The position numbers and the translations under genes were made by a program. Below the pieces are notes generated by a model that searched no databases, was not told the origin of the DNA, and worked only from the letters and a program-made list of their open reading frames with translations. This document shows, one piece after another, positions 6,576-9,902 of a stretch of 9,902 bases of DNA. Position 1 is the first letter of the stretch, and each line of letters starts with the position of its first letter. Origin of the DNA: Deltaproteobacteria bacterium ADurb.Bin026 (GTDB lineage: Bacteria > Desulfobacterota > Syntrophorhabdia > Syntrophorhabdales > Syntrophorhabdaceae); the NCBI GenBank assembly GCA_002071245.1, contig MWEV01000247.1, positions 1 through 9,902 on the forward strand, read 5' to 3'.

Positions 6576-8027
6576 TCATCCAATTTCACTCATCGCGATG
6601 CCCAGTGCCTTTGCAACACCTTCACCGTAAGCAGGATCAGCCTTAAGACAGTTGCCGATATGGCGGATCTTGATCTCTTTAGGCGCATCACCCATAGCTC
6701 GCGCTGTATTGTCGAAGAGCGCCTGTTTCTGCGTATCGTTCATCAGACGGAAGAGTTTGCCAGGCTGCGTATAATAATCGTCGTCCTGGGGATAGCGGTC
6801 TGCGGCACCCTCCAGAGCAAGCGGCGGTTCACGCAGTTCGGGTTGATCCTGCCATTCGCCATAGCTGTTAGGATCATAACCTATGGTGCTGCCCTGGTTG
6901 CCATCTACTCGCATGGCGCCGTCGCGATGATAGATGTTTGACGCGCAGCGCGGCGCGTTGACCGGGATCTGGTGATGGTTGACACCGAGACGGTAACGCT
7001 GGGCATCTCCATAGGAGAAAAGTCGCCCCTGCAGCATCTTGTCCGGAGAGAAGCCTATACCGGGCACTACATTCGCAGGATTAAAAGCTGATTGTTCAAC
7101 TTCAGCAAAATAATTTTCTGGATTTTTGTTGAGTTCGAGAACGCCGACCTCGATGAGCGGATAATCTTTGTGGTACCAGACTTTGGTCAGATCGAAAGGA
7201 TTGTATGGCATTTTTGCCGCATCTTTCTCAGGCATCGCCTGAATGAACATCGTCCAGCGCGGAAAATCTTTGCGTTCGATTGCATCGTAGAGGTCGCGTT
7301 GGTGACTTTCGCGGTCTTTCCCTATGACTGCCTCGGCTTCAGCATCGGTCAGATTTTTTATGCCTTGCTGGGTGTGGAGGTGGAATTTGACCCAGAAGCG
7401 TTCATTTTTTGCATTGATCATGCTGAAGGTGTGGCTGCCGAACATATGCATGTGGCGGTAGCTTATTGGTATGCCACGGTCGCTCATGGTGATGGTTACC
7501 TGGTGCAAGGCTTCAGGCAACGAAGTCCAGAAGTCCCAGTTATTCTTGGCGCTGCGTAGGTTGGTACGTGGATCGCGCTTGACCGCACGGTTAAGTCCAG
7601 GAAAACGCAACGGATCACGCAGAAAAAAGACCGGCGTGTTGTTGCCCACCAGATCCCAGTTGCCTTCTTCGGTATAAAACTTGATAGCCGTGCCGCGAAT
7701 ATCACGCTCGGCATCAGCCGCGCCACGCTCACCGGCCACAGTCGAGAAACGCACAAATAGTTCGGTCTTTTTGCCAACCTGCGAGAAGATCTTTGCCCTG
7801 GTGTATTTGCTGATGTCGTGGGTTACCGTGAAGACACCGTAGGCACCAGAACCCTTCGCGTGCATGCGTCGCTCGGGAATCACTTCGCGGTCGAAGTGGG
7901 CCAACTTCTCAAGATACCAGACATCCTGAAGCAGTTGTGGCCCCCACGGGCCGGCAGTCAAAACGTTCTGATTGTCCGCAACGGGTGCTCCAGCGGCTGT
8001 TGTAAGTTTCTTCTTTCCATCATCCAT
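6576..8027 (-). CDS. katA: Monofunctional haem catalase, small-subunit (clade 3) type
   Basis: 483 residues, the usual length of small-subunit catalases, which convert hydrogen peroxide to water and oxygen in the cytoplasm. Visible active-site residues are H56 in RRMHAKGSGAYG, S95 in VRFST, N129 in GNNTP and the haem-ligand Y339 in RLFSYGDAQRYRLG; all are intact. The reading frame is open upstream to an ATG at 8234, but the true start is set by AAAGGAG (8035-8041), 7 nt before ATG 8027. From there the protein begins MDDGKKKLTTAAGAPVADNQ, the normal catalase N-terminus. The upstream 69 codons do not resemble catalase and overlap the preceding gene's stop. The gene is richer in G+C than its neighbours (7681-7740: 39 of 60; 8461-8520: 24 of 60), which suggests a different history, possibly lateral transfer. 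A predicted promoter lies about 105-135 bp upstream. It converges with the radical SAM gene. Confidence 0.96.
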   Translation of the reverse strand: MDDGKKKLTTAAGAPVADNQNVLTAGPWGPQLLQDVWYLEKLAHFDREVIPERRMHAKGSGAYGVFTVTHDISKYTRAKIFSQVGKKTELFVRFSTVAGERGAADAERDIRGTAIKFYTEEGNWDLVGNNTPVFFLRDPLRFPGLNRAVKRDPRTNLRSAKNNWDFWTSLPEALHQVTITMSDRGIPISYRHMHMFGSHTFSMINAKNERFWVKFHLHTQQGIKNLTDAEAEAVIGKDRESHQRDLYDAIERKDFPRWTMFIQAMPEKDAAKMPYNPFDLTKVWYHKDYPLIEVGVLELNKNPENYFAEVEQSAFNPANVVPGIGFSPDKMLQGRLFSYGDAQRYRLGVNHHQIPVNAPRCASNIYHRDGAMRVDGNQGSTIGYDPNSYGEWQDQPELREPPLALEGAADRYPQDDDYYTQPGKLFRLMNDTQKQALFDNTARAMGDAPKEIKIRHIGNCLKADPAYGEGVAKALGIAMSEIG

Positions 8028-8034
8028 GCCCATT

Positions 8035-8041
8035 CTCCTTT
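8035..8041 (-). promoter_or_regulatory. Ribosome-binding site that sets the catalase start
   Basis: AAAGGAG on the reverse strand, 7 nt from ATG 8027 and only 1 nt from the in-frame ATG 8033. The spacing favours 8027 over both 8033 and the far-upstream in-frame ATG 8234. Confidence 0.8.
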
Positions 8042-8112
8042 CTCGATTTATTTTGTGCAAACGGGTAGCGACGAGCTGTATCCGTCTAATCTGGCGGATT
8101 TTGCCAGTATTA

Positions 8113-8161
8113 TGCATATAAATGCACATTCCAATGTAACCAAATGATTCAAAATAGTCAA
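8113..8161 (-). promoter_or_regulatory. Predicted catalase promoter with inverted repeat at the start point
   Basis: On the reverse strand: TTGACT (8161-8156, 5 of 6), 17-bp spacer, TACATT (8138-8133, 4 of 6), giving a start near 8126 and a leader of about 100 nt. At the start point lies a perfect inverted repeat TGCAT-N4-ATGCA (8113-8126), a candidate operator; I cannot assign it to PerR, OxyR or Fur. The leader contains a short ATCCG/CGGAT inverted repeat (8080-8084, 8095-8099). The base composition changes near 8100, AT-rich toward the outer-membrane gene and GC-rich toward the catalase. Confidence 0.45.
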
Positions 8162-8221
8162 CAATATTTGCTAAATACGCATCTTTTTTAGCTTCTTGTC
8201 CTGTAGTTTGGTCCATTTCAT

Positions 8222-9031
8222 TTAAAATTTCCATGTAATGCCCCCGCGTATGGTGAGATCCGTCTCAGGCTTTGTCAGACCTCCTTTGACACCGAGGCCA
8301 ATATCTAAATTCTCAAGGGGAGAATAGATAAAACCACCAAGAATATAGGCAGGCGCCGTTGTAGACAATCGGTCGGGGTTAGATTCGATACCTATGTCAC
8401 CAACAAGCTTCAGATCTTTTATAAACTCAAAGGTCGATGCAAGAGATGCGAACCATATGTCCTTCCGTTCGTGGTTTTTATTTTCATTCCTGATATATGC
8501 AATATTTGAGTGGAACGCCCAGGGACCTGATTCTTTTGAGCCGATCACATATAGGTAATATGTTGATCTTCCCGCACCAAGCCCCTTATTCTCGTTGCCC
8601 GTAGGCAGGGTAATGCCAGGTTTTGCGGCCAGACTGAAACCATCCTTTTCAAAGAACCTCCATTTCACCTCGATGGCGCTATCTGCAAAGCCTTTTTCGC
8701 TTTGCGTATCGTTGCCTTCATTATTTTTTACAAACTGGTATGGAAGGGCAAATACTATATCAACGGTGTTGATGACGCCATATGTGATAGCCGCCGTTAC
8801 TTCGTTCTTTTTAGATTCGAGCCACCATTCATTTTCTGCAACATGCTCTTTATCGCTCGAATACTCACCAAGAACCTCGATCTGGAATCCACCCTTTCCC
8901 TGGGTACCCGTGTCATCAGTGATCAAAGGGATTGCTGCAAAACATGAATTTGAAATTGTGATGAAAAATAATGTTAAAAAAGGTGATAAAAATAGTTTCT
9001 TGACTGGACTTTTGCCGGATAAAGCCTTCAT
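8222..9031 (-). CDS. Outer-membrane beta-barrel protein, Phenol_MetA_deg-type
   Basis: 269 residues. The N-terminus is a signal peptide: basic MKALSGKSPVKK, a hydrophobic core LFLSPFLTLFFITIS, and cleavage near CFA-A (about residue 32). The mature protein starts IPLITDDTGTQGKGGFQIE, the opening typical of the PF13557 group annotated as putative MetA-pathway of phenol degradation. Alternating polar and nonpolar strands run to the end (LDIGLGVKGG, LTIRGGITWKF), and the last residue is Phe, the usual outer-membrane sorting signal for beta-barrels. The family name comes from a distant relative; no phenol role can be claimed. The ribosome site GGAGG (9041-9045) is 9 nt from the ATG. It follows yezD after 87 bp on the same strand, with no obvious terminator between, so the two may be co-transcribed. 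Confidence 0.85.
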   Translation of the reverse strand: MKALSGKSPVKKLFLSPFLTLFFITISNSCFAAIPLITDDTGTQGKGGFQIEVLGEYSSDKEHVAENEWWLESKKNEVTAAITYGVINTVDIVFALPYQFVKNNEGNDTQSEKGFADSAIEVKWRFFEKDGFSLAAKPGITLPTGNENKGLGAGRSTYYLYVIGSKESGPWAFHSNIAYIRNENKNHERKDIWFASLASTFEFIKDLKLVGDIGIESNPDRLSTTAPAYILGGFIYSPLENLDIGLGVKGGLTKPETDLTIRGGITWKF

Positions 9032-9073
9032 GGCGTATTGCCTCCGTTTAGATTGCTCCTCCAGTTGTCCGGT

Positions 9074-9112
9074 CGGAACTATTTTAATGCGTATATGGTT
9101 CCGCTTGTGCGG
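9074..9112. repeat. Inverted repeats in the yezD to outer-membrane gene gap
   Basis: CGGAAC (9074-9079) and GTTCCG (9098-9103) form a 6-bp inverted repeat with an 18-bp spacer. Next to it, CCGC-TTGT-GCGG (9101-9112) gives a small competing hairpin. TTAATGCGT is present inside the first loop (9084-9092) and again at 9119-9127 over the yezD stop. No T-run follows on the transcribed strand, so a terminator is unlikely; an mRNA processing or stability element is possible. Confidence 0.35.
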
Positions 9113-9118
9113 TTGAAG

Positions 9119-9268
9119 TTAATGCGTGTACCTTTTCTTTTCCCTCCTTTCTATCTGAACGATCTTTGAATTATGAATGGTTATAATAACCTCACCAAAA
9201 TTTACCTGCCTAATATATCTCATGATATCGGATTCAATCGTCTCTATGATCTCTTCTTTGTTTTCCAT
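9119..9268 (-). CDS. yezD: YezD family (DUF2292) small protein
   Basis: A 49-residue gene read from the reverse strand: ATG at 9268, stop TAA at 9119-9121. The core VNFGEVIITIHNSKIVQIER (residues 22-41) followed by REKKRY matches the DUF2292/YezD pattern of a short helix, then a Y/F-G-x-V-x-I-x-I-H-x-x-K-I-V-Q-I-E beta hairpin and a basic end. The ribosome site GAGAGG (9275-9280) is 6 nt from the start. The molecular function of the family is unknown; from memory, members are often near sulfur-assimilation genes, but none is present in this window. It lies between a DtxR-type repressor gene (70 bp upstream) and an outer-membrane protein gene (87 bp downstream), all on one strand, with a perfect palindrome in its promoter region. 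This context suggests metal-responsive expression. Confidence 0.85.
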   Translation of the reverse strand: MENKEEIIETIESDIMRYIRQVNFGEVIITIHNSKIVQIERREKKRYTH

Positions 9269-9309
9269 CTATGACCTCTCAATTAGTTATATAGCTCTAA
9301 ATATGTTAT

Positions 9310-9324
9310 AAATGTCTAACATTT
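9310..9324. promoter_or_regulatory. Perfect 15-bp palindrome, candidate operator upstream of yezD
   Basis: AAATGT-CTA-ACATTT: two perfect 6-bp arms around a 3-bp centre, 42 bp before the yezD start. On the reverse strand it is directly followed by TATAAC (9310-9305), a plausible -10 box (5 of 6), and an alternative -35-like TTGAAA (9327-9322) overlaps its other edge, so a bound protein would block RNA polymerase. Its core GTCTAACAT (9314-9322) recurs as the reverse complement ATGTTAGAC at 9824-9832 in the repressor promoter. The likely ligand is the adjacent DtxR-family protein. Confidence 0.55.
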
Positions 9325-9338
9325 CAAACAAAAAAATA

Positions 9339-9806
9339 TTACACCTTTTCCTTCATCTGTATAAAACGGTAAAAACCATCCAACCATTCAGGTGTCTTCC
9401 CTTCACGGCAGCTTTCAGCGTATTGCATAAATATTGTCAGTCGGTTAAAGGTTTCATCGCCCAAGAAGTGTTCGATCTTGCATGCATCCTCTTCAGCCTT
9501 TTGTCTGTCCAGACCCAATATTTCAGTAAAAAATCTCGTTAGAATGTTGTGACGTTCAATTACATTGTTTGCCACCGCCATGCCATCTTCTGTAAGGTCG
9601 GCATAACCGTACCGTTCGTGAACTACAAGTCCTGCATCGGCAAGAAAGTTCAAGGCTGAATTAACACTCGGGTTTTTTACATTCAGAAGATTTCCGATAT
9701 CTTTTACTCTTGCCACACCGTTTTCTTTCTTAAGTACCGCAATGGCTTCCAGGTAATCCTCCATGCTTGAACTCAGCTTTATATCTTTCATGATCTTTTC
9801 ATCCAT
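9339..9806 (-). CDS. DtxR/MntR-family metal-dependent transcriptional repressor
   Basis: 155 residues, the MntR-like two-domain length without the SH3-like third domain of DtxR. A winged helix spans about 12-75 (RVKDIGNLLNVKNPSVNSAL, then the wing HERYGYADLT). The dimerisation and metal domain covers about 76-155. By alignment in my head to known members, the metal ligands are D17 and E20 (SMEDYLEAI, as D8/E11 in MntR), H86 (ERHNIL), and C109, E112, H113 (ACKIEH). C109 stands where Bacillus MntR has Glu and DtxR has Cys, so the site mixes manganese-type and iron-type features. With metal bound, the family usually represses uptake or efflux genes. AAGGG (9816-9820) is 9 nt before the ATG; Met6 (9791) is a less likely start. 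It is first in a leftward run with yezD and the outer-membrane gene and probably controls itself. Confidence 0.92.
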   Translation of the reverse strand: MDEKIMKDIKLSSSMEDYLEAIAVLKKENGVARVKDIGNLLNVKNPSVNSALNFLADAGLVVHERYGYADLTEDGMAVANNVIERHNILTRFFTEILGLDRQKAEEDACKIEHFLGDETFNRLTIFMQYAESCREGKTPEWLDGFYRFIQMKEKV

Positions 9807-9823
9807 ATTAGAATTCCCTTAGT

Positions 9824-9862
9824 ATGTTAGACGAGCATAACAATATTAGGATTATTTGTCAA
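9824..9862 (-). promoter_or_regulatory. Strong promoter of the DtxR-family gene with overlapping candidate operator
   Basis: On the reverse strand: TTGACA (9862-9857, 6 of 6), exact 17-bp spacer, TATGCT (9839-9834, 4 of 6). The start would be near 9827, inside ATGTTAGAC (9824-9832), the 9-mer shared with the yezD palindrome. On the forward strand TTAG occurs four times between 9808 and 9849 (9808, 9819, 9827, 9846), recalling the TTAG half-sites of DtxR/IdeR boxes. The arrangement fits autorepression. Beyond 9863 to the window end there is only AT-rich sequence with no recognised feature. Confidence 0.6.
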
Positions 9863-9902
9863 TTTATTTTTTTTGATTTTGCAAGAAAGTTTAACAATCC
9901 GC

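Noticed and set aside
7092..7559. 155-codon open frame on the forward strand inside the catalase gene
   Set aside because: Antisense shadow of a well-conserved catalase with all active-site residues; no ribosome site or family match.
8595..9116. 173-codon forward open frame opposite the outer-membrane gene
   Set aside because: The opposite strand encodes a convincing signal peptide and beta-barrel; the forward product has no recognisable feature.

Overview
The window looks like the chromosome of a Gram-negative, probably Desulfobacterota-like (deltaproteobacterial) bacterium of moderate to low G+C. Support for Gram-negative is a signal-peptide outer-membrane beta-barrel family protein and a family 9 (heptosyltransferase-type) glycosyltransferase. 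The narrower lineage guess rests on gene content (stand-alone MgtE-N/CBS protein, large B12-type radical SAM protein, DUF2292/YezD protein) and is weak. No rRNA, tRNA, CRISPR array, insertion sequence or prophage gene was seen.

Left part (1-6507). A partial metallo-beta-lactamase-fold hydrolase is read leftward off the window edge, divergent from a rightward run of five genes: radC, a family 9 glycosyltransferase, a membrane-anchored SGNH hydrolase, a soluble PRC-barrel/MgtE-N/CBS protein, and a B12-type radical SAM protein. radC and the glycosyltransferase are 11 bp apart and look co-transcribed. The glycosyltransferase and SGNH hydrolase plausibly serve a surface glycan. The MgtE-N/CBS gene has its own predicted promoter, placed so that the transcript would be nearly leaderless.

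Junction (6508-6575). The rightward radical SAM gene and the leftward catalase gene converge on 68 bp holding three overlapping, mutually exclusive inverted repeats; the strongest is a perfect 9-bp GC-rich stem and probably acts as a two-way transcription stop.

Right part (6576-9902, all leftward). In transcription order: a DtxR/MntR-family metal-dependent repressor, a 49-aa YezD/DUF2292 protein, an outer-membrane beta-barrel protein of the Phenol_MetA_deg type, and a clade-3-type haem catalase. The repressor gene has a near-consensus promoter whose start point overlaps the 9-mer ATGTTAGAC. The reverse complement of that 9-mer is the core of a perfect 15-bp palindrome (AAATGTCTAACATTT) upstream of yezD. 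This suggests a self-regulated metal-responsive unit covering the repressor and yezD, and perhaps the outer-membrane protein. The catalase has its own promoter, is visibly richer in G+C than its neighbours, and may be a later acquisition.
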